Shown: positions 21,070-34,089 of the stretch, piece after piece | Position numbering within the stretch: the stretch's first letter is position 1 | How the letters are laid out: each line of letters opens with the position of its first letter | Assembly (NCBI GenBank): GCA_963920765.1 | Contig: OY987244.1 | Span: forward strand, 9,984,501 to 10,048,500 | Direction of reading: 5' to 3' | Origin: Ulota crispa | Taxonomy: Eukaryota > Streptophyta > Bryopsida > Orthotrichales > Orthotrichaceae | DNA length: 64,000 nucleotides | The notes under the pieces: model-generated | Seen by the model: only the letters and a program-made list of their open reading frames with translations | The model's database searches: none | What the model was told of the DNA's origin: nothing | Translations under genes and position numbers: made by a program

Positions 21070-24000
21070 ATGGCGGAGCAGTGGGGCGGCATCCTGGGGA
21101 TGCAGAATGGCATCGTGGTGGCACCCATGGGACCCGACATCACGGGCCCCGAGCTCGTCGCTGCAGTGGCCAACGCCGGCGGATTGGGCTTGATCCGAGC
21201 TCCAACTCAGGTTTACCAGCTCATGCTCTCTTTTTCCTTCCTCATCGCCCTGGCAACATGTCAATCTTCGAATTTCAGAATTTTCGAATCCTATACAGAT
21301 GGGGTATTTAGGTAACACATGAATCCCAGTAGGAATTTTTGGAGAATTTTTTGGCATTTGACATAAAGCCAATTCTTCAAGCACTAAATGGTCCAGCCAG
21401 CACTTTTGGTAGGCAACATCTTTAGGGGGGGCAGCGGATGCATCATGGCTCCGCTTCATGGCGTGTTTGTGCGTTGATGTCAAGAAGCTCAGTACGTTGT
21501 CTGAATCTTTAATAATTGCGATTCTAAAGCAACCACACGTAATAGCACCGCTTGAGCACTTTTTCTGTTGTCAGAATGTTCAAGAATGAGCATTGTCTTT
21601 TATAAGGATGTTTAAGAATCTCGTTTTTTTTAACGCACTGGAGAATGCAGCAATTTTTTTCTATTATACTCCCTCTGTCCCTCTAAAAAGCTCCAAATCA
21701 GGCACATTTCTAGTACCACTAAAAAGCTCCCTTTTGCTGATAATTGCAAACGTTGAGTAAGCGTTTGCCATGTTCAATGCTTTTCATGGGGACAAGTTAA
21801 GTGATTACAGAGCATTCATCCTAGCAAGCTTGGCCTTGCCCACATATGAGGTACCATTGTTGCTACCGATCTTTAAATCATCAATGATGAGGATGCACAA
21901 ATATGGTCCCTTTTGCATGGAATTTGTTGGGTGGTGTCCAAACAGCAACATCAAAGTTGAAGATTTTACATACATTTGGTAAATAGTATGTTGATTTTAG
22001 AATGCATGTGTCACTAGCACAAAGACTAAACAACATAGTTAATCTTTTGCAAGGAAGCTTTTTGGACATTTTTTTAAGAGGGACAGAGGGAGGAAGAATG
22101 TTCCAGAATGTTGTTGGAAATCAAGAAGGGTTTAAAGGCACTGGAGAGTGCGGCGTTGCAAGGAATTGAGGTTTTGTTGATCGATAACCTAAATTTTGAC
22201 ACAAGTTTTGATGGCGAGGTTATGGATATTTTCGTAACCGGCCTATGCTGCTGCTAAGTATGCAAGATTGATGTAAGGGAAAATTTCATGAATACCCCTA
22301 AAATTTGCAATATTTACACAGATACCCGTACTTTTTCAGAAATTACACAAATATCCTTGGACCGTAATTTTCAGGCATTTATTTGTGTAATTTCTGAAAA
22401 AGCAGGGGTATCTATGAAAACTTCAGGGATATCCATGAAATTTTCCCTTGATTTTAAAGCGCAGGTTGTTGCGATTAGGTGCTTGTACATTACTCTGAGA
22501 TTTGTGGTGGCTGGGGTTGCCATAGCCAGAGGATCTGAAAATGGTGGTGAGGCGCACACGGGAGCTGACGAGTAAGCCTTTTGGCGTCGCCATTGTGCTT
22601 GCCTTTCCGTATGAAGAGATCCTGCCACACATCTATGCGGAGAAGGTCTCGTTTCTTCAGGTGTACTCCGGGGATTTTTCTAAAGAGCGAGTGGATGAAG
22701 CACACGCCGCGGGAGTGAAGGTCCTCCATCAGGTATTTGCCCCTGCCATAGAAATTGCTTCAGTTTGGTTTCTTTTGTGAAGTTTTCATGAGAGGTTGTG
22801 AGAATGCATGACTGCAACTGCAAGATTCTCTTCTTTCTTTTCTCCGCACAGCTTCTTAGGGCCAACTTCCATGCTGCATTGGAATTGGCGAACACAAATC
22901 CCTTGGGGGTGCAGTGAGAGGTAGAAGTAGAAACTACGTGCGAACATATGATAGGGTGCATAACATTCGGTAGTCTGAAGAGAGGCTATTTTTCCCTCTC
23001 TTCAAGTATCATCCACAAACTTCATCCTAACACAAAAAATAAAAAAAATAAAAAAAGTTTTTGTCTTTTTCTTTACTTTTTACATTTTTTTGACATGGTT
23101 GGCCCCCACATCTACGTATGTGCACTAAACTGAGCCTCTTATTCATAAACTCTCTGAAAAATTCAGCCAAGTGTCCTCTTAACTACAGATGGGTGTGGAA
23201 TATTCCACACTCTTCAATTGGAGGGAGGGCAGGCCTGCTGAGTGCTATTGAATGTTATGTGCCTAAAAAACATTTGAAAAAAAAATTATAATTTGGTTTT
23301 TTATACTATAGGGTACAAAAAAACCATGAAATGTCTTCAAACTAGTATAGGGTATAAAAAAATAGGTCCAATTAGAAAAAAATTAGATCTAGGATACCCC
23401 CTTTTCATTCTTTTTTTTGGCTAAAAGTTGTAAATCCTACTGCTTTGTGAGTGGCATATTCAGAGTGTTCAATAATTTTATAGGCTTTACTAATTTCCAC
23501 AATAGACGTTGGATGGCTTTAGGTGGTTGTCATTTAATTTTGGAAATTGGCAGTTCCTATTCCGAGCCCTCTATTTGTTGTTTGTTGTTTAAGGTTCAAG
23601 GTCCAACTTGGGATTTGGGAATTGCTCAGTCTATCTTTTTGTTGTCTCCATTTTTTGGCTGCTATTCAAAAATTATTTCTTACATATTATTTGGCATACG
23701 TTGAAGACATGTACAACACCTTGAAGCAAACATACTTACCGCATGTTTTTGCCAATCAAAGAGTTTGCATAATATAAATTATATTTGACAATTTCTTGTT
23801 GTGTACCACAATTTAGTGAAGCATATTATCTTGCATATTGTAAAGACATGTACAATACATTGAATCAAACAATGTAGGTTAAAATAAAGTTAATATCAAA
23901 AATTGATCTTTATATCATTCATTTTAATCATGTAAAAAGGACCTAAACCTAAAGTTCAATTTATATAGCATTCAATAATATGATACCTTCCTAGTAAACG

Positions 24001-27000
24001 AGTGTCATTGACAATTTTTATGGAAGGTACAATAGTAGTATTGAGTACACTTTTTTGTTAAGGTATAGTTGAAACTTGAATATAGTCATTAGTAGGGGGA
24101 AAAAAAGTTTGAAAGAAGTTTAATGTCTAAAAAAAATTGTAGTAGAATTTTTTGTTTTATCTAATTTACCATATCATTTATTCATATCAATTTAGAATTA
24201 TACGTAATGCAAGCCCCTTCTTTAATAATGCAAAGTAGAAAATTACATAATGACAGGGTGTTTTAAAAAAAAAAAAACTAATATCCCCTAAAAAATACTT
24301 GGTGTTTGCACCTATCTCCTTATTTTTTTACATGCTGTCTCCCCCAAGACAAATCCCCAAAATTCTTGTGCTTCTTGCTAGAAACTTGTTAGAACATCAT
24401 CTTTGGTTTTGTTGTTTTTTTAGCACACTTTCATGCATGGCTTTGTAACTCCTTTGTCATTTCTGCTATGTTTCAATCTTGATGCAACCTGGAAGTTAGC
24501 CCTTAGTTCCAGTTTCTTGTCAAAATACTCTCCGTGTAGATTCTATAAGTCTTGTTTGAGAAGTGCGTCTTGCTGCATGATGCAAGTCTTTTATTCTTGA
24601 GTAGCTCAAAGTTTATATCAATGTGAATGTTATATAGAGCAAGCTAGAAGAATAATTCAATGACAATTTCCAAACAAAAGTTTGAACTATGTCTCATAAA
24701 TTATGTTTGTAAAGTTGGATCTACCATGCCAGCTGTCAATCTTTATCATAAGACTAGAAACAAGTATTTCAAATTTCCTTCTCAAGTTAACTTTGGAATG
24801 AACATCAATGATTATCAAGATTTTTTCCCTTTTACATTAATGTTGTTAAATTATACCAATGATGAATTTGTAAGATTTTGTTTTTGTTTTTGTTTTTCAA
24901 CGGGACATTTTTTGAACTAGGAATATAAGTTTTCAAAGTGAAACAAACTTGCACTCCTTGAATTGTAAAATAATTGCCAAGAATTGTTTTGGAGTTTTAT
25001 AATACGCAAACACAAGAGAACTACACTAATGTGGATGGATGGAAATCCCAAATATTTGTTTGCACGGGACTTGTTTACATGCATTCACTGTTCAAAATTT
25101 GAGCGCTTGGTTTTGTAAGGGCTTAAAGTAGTGATATCCAATTCCGTTGCAGGCTCAATTTTGCACTCACTGAAAAGCCACCCCGGTTCCACCCTTGACC
25201 ATATCCTTCTTTGTCAATGTGCAAATGAAATGTGAAAAGGTCATAATTATGAACAATGGAGATGGGTGGTAGTTACAAACTCTTGGTAATAGGTTTGTTT
25301 AGTGGTGGTTAAGCAAATCATACTAACTCACATGTAATCATGGGTTTTGATTGAGTTCTGCATTCGTTTGATGTGTGTGTTGGGATGTTTGTAGATTTTC
25401 TCATGAACTTTTTCTTTATTATCTGGCTATACCATTTTTAAAGTGGTTGGGAAGTGAAGGCAGGCAATGTCAAGTAGTGTTGCAAGCCCGAGTTTCTTAA
25501 CAGTGGTCAGGATTGTGTTATGGGAGTCTGACATGTGCTCTTAAATGGATGAAAATTTGGAGTAGGTGGGGTCAGTGCCGGAAGCCGTGAAGGCAGCTGA
25601 AGCGGGGGTGGATGCAGTCATTTGCCAAGGATTCGAAGCTGGTGGACACGTCATTAGCAGAGTAAGTCAACATTGTTAGCTTACAATAAAAGCTTAATCC
25701 CTTTCCTCAAAACCAGACAATATTTTGTTTGTAAATATCAGCTCCAAACCTCAATGTAGCAGTGACAGTGCATTCCATTCCTGTGCTATAGACTACTCTA
25801 AAAAAGTAGGCAAAAACAAAGGTGCATACAAAGTAGGACAGGCAAGAAACCTAGAAACCAAGAGTAGGAATAAACAAACTTGAACTGATTTTTATGCAGT
25901 AGAATCCCAGTCGTGTTTGGATATTTCTAGATTTAAAGACACTTGCCACTGGGCTTGGTGCAAGTAGGAATGCCCTCCACTCCTGGAATTCTACCTTATG
26001 AAGTTTGAAATATTTAACTATAATGCAGCCTATCCATATCCGATGCCTTAAATGTTGATTTTTTGTGAAGAGACGTGCTCACTGAAAAGGGTGAAGCAGA
26101 CAGGGTTGTGGACGCTGCTGCCAAGTGTTGTGGATGCCGTCCGAGTGTACAAAATCCCAGTCATAGCTGCCGGTGGCATTGTAGATGGCCGTGGCTACGC
26201 TGCTGCGCTTGCTCTTGGTGCTCAAGGCGTGTGCATGGGAACCAGGTACTTCTGCCTCTCAATTATACTCGAGTGCTTGTATTTCTTTGTTGGGAGAATT
26301 TCATAGATACCCCTGAAGTTTGCAATATTTACATAGATACCCCTACTTTTTCAGAAATTGCACAAATATCCTTGGACCATAATTTTTAGGCATTTATTTG
26401 TTGTGCTCGTACTTCATTCATGACCAATGTTGAAGAAGGGAATGTAATGAAACAAAAAAGAAGCAACGTGTGCACAAAGGAAGAAGGGAAGTGGCATGCA
26501 CAACAAAGCAAATGCCTGAAAAGTTTGGTCCAAGGATATTTGCGTAATTTCTGAAAAAGCAGGGGTATCTATGTAAATATCACAAACTTCAGGGGTATCC
26601 ATGAAATTTTTACTTCTTTGTTTAGCTGCTTGGAATGGTAACTTTGTAGCATTCTCCAAAGGTTTAACGTTTAGGGTAATGCTTGACAAAGAGGGCATTT
26701 TGCAAATCAAAAAGGGTGAGAAGGAGGGCAAAGCCTGCTAAAGAAGCCTTTTGGCAAAATGCCCTCTTTGTTGAGTATCGTCTGGTGTAGAGCATAGGGG
26801 AATATTTTAGATGAACAGAATTTGTCAATTGATGAAAAACGCGTATTTGCATATTATGCAGAAAATTAATGTAGACGCTTCTTGAAAGCTTAATTCTGCA
26901 GCACAATCTACCCTATAAGTGATTTAGAAGTAATCAGTAACCAAAGAGTTTATGCAAGTATCCCATTGTTCATATTCATAGTTAAAGCATCAATTTCTGC

Positions 27001-28476
27001 TATGTTGGCCTAATGCAAATTGCCAAAATTGTGACAGCCCTAACAACTAGGACCCTTATAGATTTAGGTTTCCAAGCTCCCTTCTCGAAGAGTGCCAATT
27101 CTATGGAATTTCACCTGTATAACAAAATTAACCTCTAATCTCTGATAGAGCACCGTAAGTCTGATTGGTAGCCTAATTTAAAATGCATGACATTCTAGTG
27201 AAACTTTGTTAGACACCCTCTGAGTTTACATGAGCAGGATTCCTTGACACCCTGATTTATAAAGTTGAACAAACAAGTGCGAGCTTCTCAAACCAATGAA
27301 CCGGTGTCTTTTCACGTGAGAATCTGCCACACCTTAGCTTTTATTTTGTAGGATTCGCTCTGGTTTGGCATGACTTTACTTGCCCTTGGCAGGTTTTTAG
27401 CAACGGTGGAGGCAAATGCACATCCGATCTACAAGCAACAGGTGGTGAACGCTGGCACGGACGGTACTGAGTTTCCAGATATTTTTGGGAAAGCTCAATG
27501 GCCAGGTGGCAACCGTGCTCTGCGAACTCCCTTCTATGAAACTTGGAAGCACAAGGTTGGAGCCGAGGAAACCGAAAACAACCAGCCTGTCATTGGCCAG
27601 TCTCAAGTATTTGGAAAAGTGAGCATTCTCTCCTGCTCCTTTCAATTAATTTTTAAGTAAAGGGAAAATTTGATGGATACTCCTGAAATTTGCAATATTT
27701 GTACAGATATCCCTGATTTTTCAGAAACTGCACAAATACCCTTGACATCTCAAAGGAGCATCTCATTGTATTTTGTAAGTATTTTTATTTTTATTTTGTT
27801 CCATCTTTATGTGTTCCTATACTTCAAACATTAAGACATTCATTGCAAGAACTAAAAACAATGATTTTAAAAAAGCAAAATAACTATGTCAAGGGCATTT
27901 GTGCAATTTCTGAAAAAACCAGGGGTATCTATACAAATATCACAAGTTTCAGGTGTATCCATCAAATTTTCCCTTAAGTAAAACTGGACTGTCTCAGGAG
28001 AGTTTAAACTTCACAACTTTAGTGGAAACTCTGGAAATAACTTGTCTGTTTTTGATTTAAAATTTATATAGAATACAGCTACTCCTCAACACCCCTGTTT
28101 TGCAAATCCAACAACAATGATCTCAGGTTGCAGATTTCCCTGAATCCCACCCGAGTAGAACCCGTGGATGGAACTGAAAAATTTGGTGTGGTCGTAAATT
28201 AGAACATGTTCAGAGCTTTCCCTGGGCTTGATTGTATGGCAGACGGTGGCCATTACAAGATTATCCGGGTCTGCTCCAAACGGAACAACGGAGGGAGATG
28301 TAGAGAGCATGGCGATGTACGCAGGAACAGGATCTGCTCTCATCAAGGAAATCCTTCCTGCAGCACAAGTGGTGAAGGGCACTCTGGAGGAGGCGAAGGC
28401 CATCATAGAGCAGCGGCTGCTGGGCTTGGTCAAATCTCGGGGTAGTCTCCTCTCACAACTGGGTACCATGGTGTAG
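21070..28476 (+). CDS. Nitronate monooxygenase (2-nitropropane dioxygenase family), six exons
   Basis: Exons: 21070-21210, 22526-22732, 25566-25661, 26100-26245, 27393-27618, 28243-28476. Joined length 1,050 bases, 349 residues, phases consistent at every junction and all introns GT-AG. The family is an FMN-dependent TIM barrel that oxidises alkyl nitronates. Visible motifs: N-terminal APMGPDITGPELVAAVANAG; catalytic-histidine segment QGFEAGGHV at the end of exon 3; FMN phosphate-binding segment IPVIAAGGIVDGRGYAAALA and LGAQGVCMGTR in exon 4; C-terminal helix region EGDVESMAMYAG. The start chosen is ATG 21070, where homology begins; a spliced N-terminal extension from 20837 is possible. Introns 1, 4 and 5 carry MITEs; intron 2 is 2,833 bases. 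AATAAA lies at 28774. The enzyme class is firm; the substrate in the cell is inferred. Confidence 0.93.
21667..22094. mobile_element. Stowaway-like MITE in intron 1
   Basis: Left end TACTCCCTCTGTCCCTC, right end GAGGGACAGAGGGAG: near-perfect inverted termini of the CTCCCTC...GAGGGAG type with TA on the left, as in Stowaway (Tc1/mariner) MITEs of plants. The interior matches the copy at 50505-51089. The right TA is altered to GA. Confidence 0.75.
22275..22449. mobile_element. Foldback MITE in intron 1
   Basis: About 175 bases that read as an almost complete palindrome, starting GGGAAAATTTCATGAATACC and ending with the complementary CATGAAATTTTCCC. Longer relatives lie at 26292, 27660 and 28865. 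Confidence 0.8.
22733..25565 (+). other. Intron 2 of the nitronate monooxygenase gene
   Basis: 2,833 bases, AT-rich, without a recognised element or exon. It contains a small palindrome of TATAGGGTA / TACCCTATA type around 23290-23350. Confidence 0.6.
26292..26612. mobile_element. Foldback MITE in intron 4
   Basis: Arms of about 90-110 bases (left: AGATACCCCTGAAGTTTGC, then TTTTTCAGAAATTGCACAAA; right: the complement) around a 120-base loop. Same family as 22275, 27660 and 28865. Confidence 0.8.
27660..27976. mobile_element. Foldback MITE in intron 5
   Basis: Starts AGGGAAAATTTGATGGATAC and ends with the complement ATCAAATTTTCCCTT. Arms are about 90 bases, loop about 120. Confidence 0.82.
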
Positions 28477-28773
28477 AATACTTGCATTTGTTACCAACCA
28501 TAACATTCTTAAGCAGTTGCCTTTTGCAACCTTGCAAAAAGAAAAAGAAAATCTAGAATCCTTTTGTCGCATAGTAACTTGAGCTAAAACTATGTAACTT
28601 TTGTCAATATGTATAGTTTATTTCACCTTATTCACTTATACATATTTCAATGAGTGTTTGGCTTTTGAAATGAAACCATTTGGTACGGTGGAAGAATGGG
28701 GAGGATATAGGCTCCGCAGTGCTTTAGAATGTTGTATCTAGATTTGTTGTTATTGTATCTTAGAATAAGATGC

Positions 28774-28779
28774 AATAAA
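28774..28779 (+). promoter_or_regulatory. Candidate polyadenylation signal, nitronate monooxygenase
   Basis: AATAAA about 300 bases after the stop codon. Confidence 0.4.
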
Positions 28780-28864
28780 GCAATTTTACTGTTAAATTGT
28801 ACGTGAAGTTGCAAATTGTTGCTGACTTTCAGTTTACCTTTAAGTTAGAAAGTCCAATTTTAAT

Positions 28865-29162
28865 AGTGGATTTAAGTTTTGCGGTATTTGTACAGATGCC
28901 CTTGATTTTTCAGAAATTGCACAAATACCCTTGGACCATAATTTTCAGTTATTTGTTTTGTTATGCACTCCACTTCCTCTTTCCTCTGTGCACATGAAAA
29001 ATGGGAAAGAAGGAACGTGCTCACAAAAGGAGAAGGAAACGGCATACACAACACAAAAATTACCTAAAATTTATGGTCCAAGGACACTTGTGCAATTTCT
29101 GAAAAATCAGGTCATATGTACAAATACCACAAACTTCAGGGATATCCATCTAATTTTCCCTT
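28865..29162. mobile_element. Foldback MITE just 3' of the nitronate monooxygenase gene
   Basis: Fourth copy of the family. The right end ATCCATCTAATTTTCCC is intact; the left outermost 25 bases are degraded. It lies beyond the likely polyadenylation signal. Confidence 0.75.
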
Positions 29163-29888
29163 GAAGGGTATGTTCAATAGTTGATTGTATCCCAAGGAAC
29201 GGTGTTTATCATTCTACTTTGCCACCGTTTTTCAAGCATTTTAGTACCAAACTGCTTGGGAAGGGTCTGGGGATCTGACCCCTCTTAGCTAAAAAGGCAT
29301 TTCATCAGTAGCTGATTCTATAATTCTATCGCTCCGAATGGAGACTTTTGAGTTTTTGATTACAAGACAAAAAATGGTCGTTGCTCTTATGATGTGAGAT
29401 GGCATCAATGAGATCTAAAGACCTTTACTCTACAGTACGTGCTCAAGGATAATTCGGAGTCTCCGTGGGTTCCACAATCCTTACCTTCAATGGGTTGAAT
29501 TTTTGATATCACATCACTAGGAGTTAAAAGTTGAAATTGCAAGAAACATTATAACGCTTAGAAGTAAGATATTTTGATGCTCAAAGTACAAGACCTAACA
29601 ATATCCAATCCAAGAATAGACTGTTAAAAAAGAGAACCAATTGGTTGCCTTGCGGTCATTGTCAAATTTTGTCAATATACGATTTTGTTAATAGTATTGT
29701 TCCTTTTTGGGTAATTCAACACCACAAAATGAAATTGGGTCTTGTTTTATTTTCATAAAAGCTTTTCGTTTTTGTCAACCAATATCTCAAAATGGAGCTA
29801 AAATTTTAATGGCTGTGTCTAGCCTTCTCCTTTGTCCCTTGTTTTCTAAAAGTTTCAAGGCTCAGCAAAGTTCATTTAGAGGTATTAC
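29163..29888. other. Intergenic, nothing recognised
   Basis: Unique-looking AT-rich sequence between the foldback MITE and the next TTAA element. Confidence 0.4.
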
Positions 29889-30819
29889 TTAATCCCCTAA
29901 AGCACTAAGCTCAAATTTTCACCAAAACCGCTCCAAAACTGCCACTTCTAGTGCAAGTATCAAATTTTAGATTTTTTTTTTTGACAAATCTAGCCAAAAG
30001 ACCTTGTACTACACTAGTATCAAAAGATGTGGAAAAAAAATTCAAGAGTTTTCACCATGTAGATTGTTGTATAATTGAGTTTGAAATGACAAAAAGCCAT
30101 TTTTTGTCACTGCAAAAATATGGGCAATTGCACTTCACAAGGTCATACTTGTATGAAAAAATTTCCAAAATGGTTGTAATTTTTTGGACTTGTCCTTCAA
30201 AGCAAGTTGGGTACACTCTTGAAAATTTTCAAATCATTTGGAATTGCAAAACATACACGGAAAAAAAATAGTAAGTAAAAAGAAGTAGAGAATGATTCAA
30301 ACCACTAAATTGTTAAGAACTTACTTATGGAAATGAAAAATGCCAATACCAATGGTTGTGATGTTGTAATAAACAATTTACATCTTTAAATTTTGTTTTA
30401 TTTCTAAAATATTGAAAATCAAGTAAATTAATGGACTTCAAAGTTTATTTTAGAGTAGAGAATCCATAATTGCCCACAAACAAAATCTCCTCATAACTTT
30501 CATTTCAATGATCAAAATGGAATGATTTAACACTTCTCAAGTATATTTAAATCTAAAGAACCAATTTCAAAAAACAAAATTCAAAAAATGTAATTTTTAA
30601 GGAAGTTTCTTGGCTACCTGCCAAGCAAACAAAACTACATATCATGCAATAACTTTTGAACCATGAAGTCAAAAGTTATGAAAATTGTTGGGCCAAGTTA
30701 CTCCTTAGACACATTATGTGTGAAAAATTCAAAGAAAAAATAATAAAAACCCCATTGGTAGTGAGCTGCCCAAAATTGCTATGTTGTCAAAAAAGGATAT
30801 TCATTGCTTTAGGGGTTAA
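29889..30819 (+). mobile_element. TTAA-flanked non-autonomous element, family C
   Basis: 931 bases. Left end TTAATCCCCTAAAGCA, right end TGCTTTAGGGGTTAA, a clear inverted repeat. The right TTAA is immediately followed by CCCCTAAAAG, as if another element began in the same TTAA. No transposase. Confidence 0.75.
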
Positions 30820-31168
30820 CCCCTAAAAGTTGGCATGGACAAAAAATGTCCTTTGGCTTTGAAGAAAGACTCTGTATCCTAGAAAAAACTAATTTTGATC
30901 TGACTTTTTTTCAGAAGTGATCATAAATGTGTAGTGTATCATGAAAGGCAAAAAAAATCATCAAATATACTCATAATTTTAAGTACCCCAAGTTGTGAGA
31001 AAATTCAAAATCACTCTATTGGGACCCAAGCTGCCTTTATTGCAATTTTCATGGAATCAATATGTACTATTGAGTTTTGCAACTTTGGGAAGCAATATTA
31101 TTGGTACCCAGGTGCAAAAATACTGTAGAAGCTAAAGTCAAGGTAGGCCACGGTGACCCACCTAACGC

Positions 31169-32083
31169 TTAATCCTTTAAGGACCACACCTATTTTCACA
31201 AAATCCACTAAAAACAAGGGCTATAAGTTTAGATGTGCAATTGATCAAAATATGGACCCATCTCTAGTAATCCAACCATATGAATGGGAAGTACACTTTG
31301 TTTATTGTAAAAAACCAAAATTTCAGCTAGATTTGCCGTTGGGGGTGAAACATTATAATGAAGGAGTGAGCCGTATGCGGAAAATCTCTAGTATTTCATG
31401 CTTGTGTGGTTTTGAATGTTAACGCTTCATGCAGTTTTTGATTGAAAAGAGCCTTGCATTTCTAGAATGTAGGGTTTTCCACCTTTACAATAAGATTGGT
31501 TTCACACAAAATAGAAAAAAACAGCAATCACAAGGTGTAGCTAAGTGGACAAAAACGGTCAAAAAACCCACTTTCTTTGCTACCCTAAAACGGTTCTACA
31601 AGAAATTTGATAATTATTTTGGAAAATCCAATAGGTGAAAACAATCAAGAATTGGCCTTAAAAGTAGGATGACAAATTTTAAATCCAAAATGACTACGTT
31701 ATATTAGTAGATCTTCAAATACTACAATTATACTACTACCATATATGAAAACAATACAAGCATATTTCTTAAGTAATTTGAAATTTTTTAGAATGGTGCA
31801 ATTGAAATTTGACATTTTTCTTTCATACTGGATGTATTGTGTTGTTGCTTTGATCCATCTTTGACAAAAAACAAATACGTATTTTGAAGCCATGCCGTAT
31901 AAACACCATTATTTATCAACTCACATACCCAATTGCATTGTTATTATTGTAGATGGATGCAAGATTCTTGTGATCACATGCGTTCTTCAAGACCAAATTC
32001 CAAATTATTAAGCAATTTCAACCTACATGCCAAAAACCACTCCCAACAACCAAAATATGGTTGCGTGGTCCTTAAAGGGTTAA
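31169..32083 (+). mobile_element. TTAA-flanked non-autonomous element, family A, copy 1
   Basis: 915 bases. Left end TTAATCCTTTAAGGACCAC, right end GTGGTCCTTAAAGGGTTAA. The interior is very similar to copy 2 at 33183 and in the same orientation. The right end is followed by a second GGGTTAA, so the terminal unit is duplicated. Confidence 0.82.
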
Positions 32084-33182
32084 GGGTTAAGCAAATGCAT
32101 GGCTAGCTTCCATCGTTCTCCAAATCTTTCTTTTCCCATTATTTGAACGTCAAGGTGCATTTATAGGTTTTTCAGGAATAAGAATAAAAAAATTGTCCGT
32201 ATTCTATGCTTGGTCAGATTGAGTCAAATAGTAACAGACAAATTTAAGGTTATAGAATTCAAACGTGAATTCAAAATTTTCACATTTAACCGTGGTAAAT
32301 TCCTACATTCTAACGTTCTTCCTTGCTGAAAACTTTGAACTTCTTCACCCCCACGTCAGGAGAAAATGAGAGAAACGAAATTGGAAGAGAAATTGATGTG
32401 GGTCTCCGGTTATTGAAGGTTCTGACAAAATGGAAGACCTCCACTACACAATACTTATAATTGGCTTCAGAACCCATGTAGTTTGAAAAAACTTTTCAAC
32501 CTCTTTATTAGGAAGTGATGCCATTACAGAATACTTCAAATTTGGCGTTGACAAAGAAAAGCCATTACGATGGCTGAATATAATTCAACAATGGGCCTTA
32601 TCTACTTGTACAATATCATTGATTAAGCGCATAATAGGTAACAGCTGTTACATGATTTGCAATTTTTTTGTTGCAAGTGTGAGATTGCAAAGCCATCTTT
32701 GATCAAACTTCCAACTATTAGACTAAATATCAAACATCCCACAATGAAGACAATGATTTGGGGCACTGCACATAACGTGAACAGTCAATACGAAGTCACT
32801 CTCGCAGCTAAAACATTAGGGGGCTTCGAACATAAAATCTGGCCCTCTAACTTCTCACCTCACAGGATCTCCGGCACCGGTGAATTGTTTTTGTTCCCTT
32901 GCACGTTCAAAATCTGAGACACCCGTGAGTTTGCAGAAATTTCTGCGAGAGAAGTTTTGGGGTTTGAGGACACACATGAATGAGCCGCGAGGAGTCACAA
33001 AGATGAGTTTTTGAAGTTCACACCTCACATGAATCACATTAGGAGTGAAGTCCAGAGGTGAGTCACGGTGAGGTTCGCAAGTGATTTCACAGAGGTGAAT
33101 TGTAACGTAAATCACCTAAAATAGTTGATGTTTGAAGCCCCCTATTAGCCGAGGTCAAAAGAGAGGACAAGTGACTTAACCC
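32084..33182. other. Sequence between the two family A elements
   Basis: 1.1 kb bordered on both sides by extra TTAA/GGG or CCC units. 32820-33120 is slightly GC-richer and repeats CACCTC/GAGGTG words. No gene recognised. Confidence 0.4.
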
Positions 33183-34089
33183 TTAACCCTTTAACGACCA
33201 CACCCATTTTCACAGAATCCACTGAAAGCAGGGGCTGTAAGCTTAGATTTGGAATTGACTCAAATATGGACCCATTTTCAATAATCCAACTGTACAAATG
33301 GGAAGTACACCTTGTTTATTGTAAAGCACCAAAGTTTCAACTAAATCTACCATTGGAGGTGAAATATTATAATGATTGAGTGAGCCGTATGCGGAAAATC
33401 TCTTGTGTTTCATTCTTGTTCAGTTATGAATGTTAACCTTTCACCCAAGCTTCAATTGAGAAGAGCCTTACATTTCTAAAAAGTAGGGTTTCCCACCTTT
33501 CCAACAAGACTAGTTTCACACAAAATAGACAAAAATAGCAATCACAAGGTGTAGCAAAAACGGTCAAAAAACCCAATTTCTTTGCTACCCTAAAATGATT
33601 CTACAAAAAATTTGATAATTATTTTGGAAAATCCAATTGGTGAAAACAATCAAGAATTGGCCTTAAATGTTGGATGACAAATTTTAAAGCCAAAATGACA
33701 ACAACATTTCAATAGATCTTCAAATACTACAATTATACTACTACCATATATGAAAACAATACAAGCATATTTCTTAAGAAATTTGAAATTTTTTAGAATG
33801 GTGCAATTGAAATTTGACATTCTTCTTGCATACTTGATGTATTGTGTTGTTGCTTTGATCCATCATTGACAAAAAAATGGATATGTATTTTGAAGCCATG
33901 CCGTATAAACACCATTATTTATCAACTCACATACCCAATTGCATTGTCATTTTTTTAGATGGATGCAAAATTCTTGTGATCACATGCGTACTTCAAGACC
34001 AAATTCCAAGTTATTGAGCGATTTCAACCTATAGGCCAAGAACCACTCCCAACGACCAAAATATGGTTGCGTGGTCCTTAAAGGGTTAA
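33183..34089 (+). mobile_element. TTAA-flanked non-autonomous element, family A, copy 2
   Basis: 907 bases. Left end TTAACCCTTTAACGACCAC, right end GTGGTCCTTAAAGGGTTAA. Preceded by another TTAACCC. Nearly collinear with copy 1 through the whole length. Confidence 0.85.
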
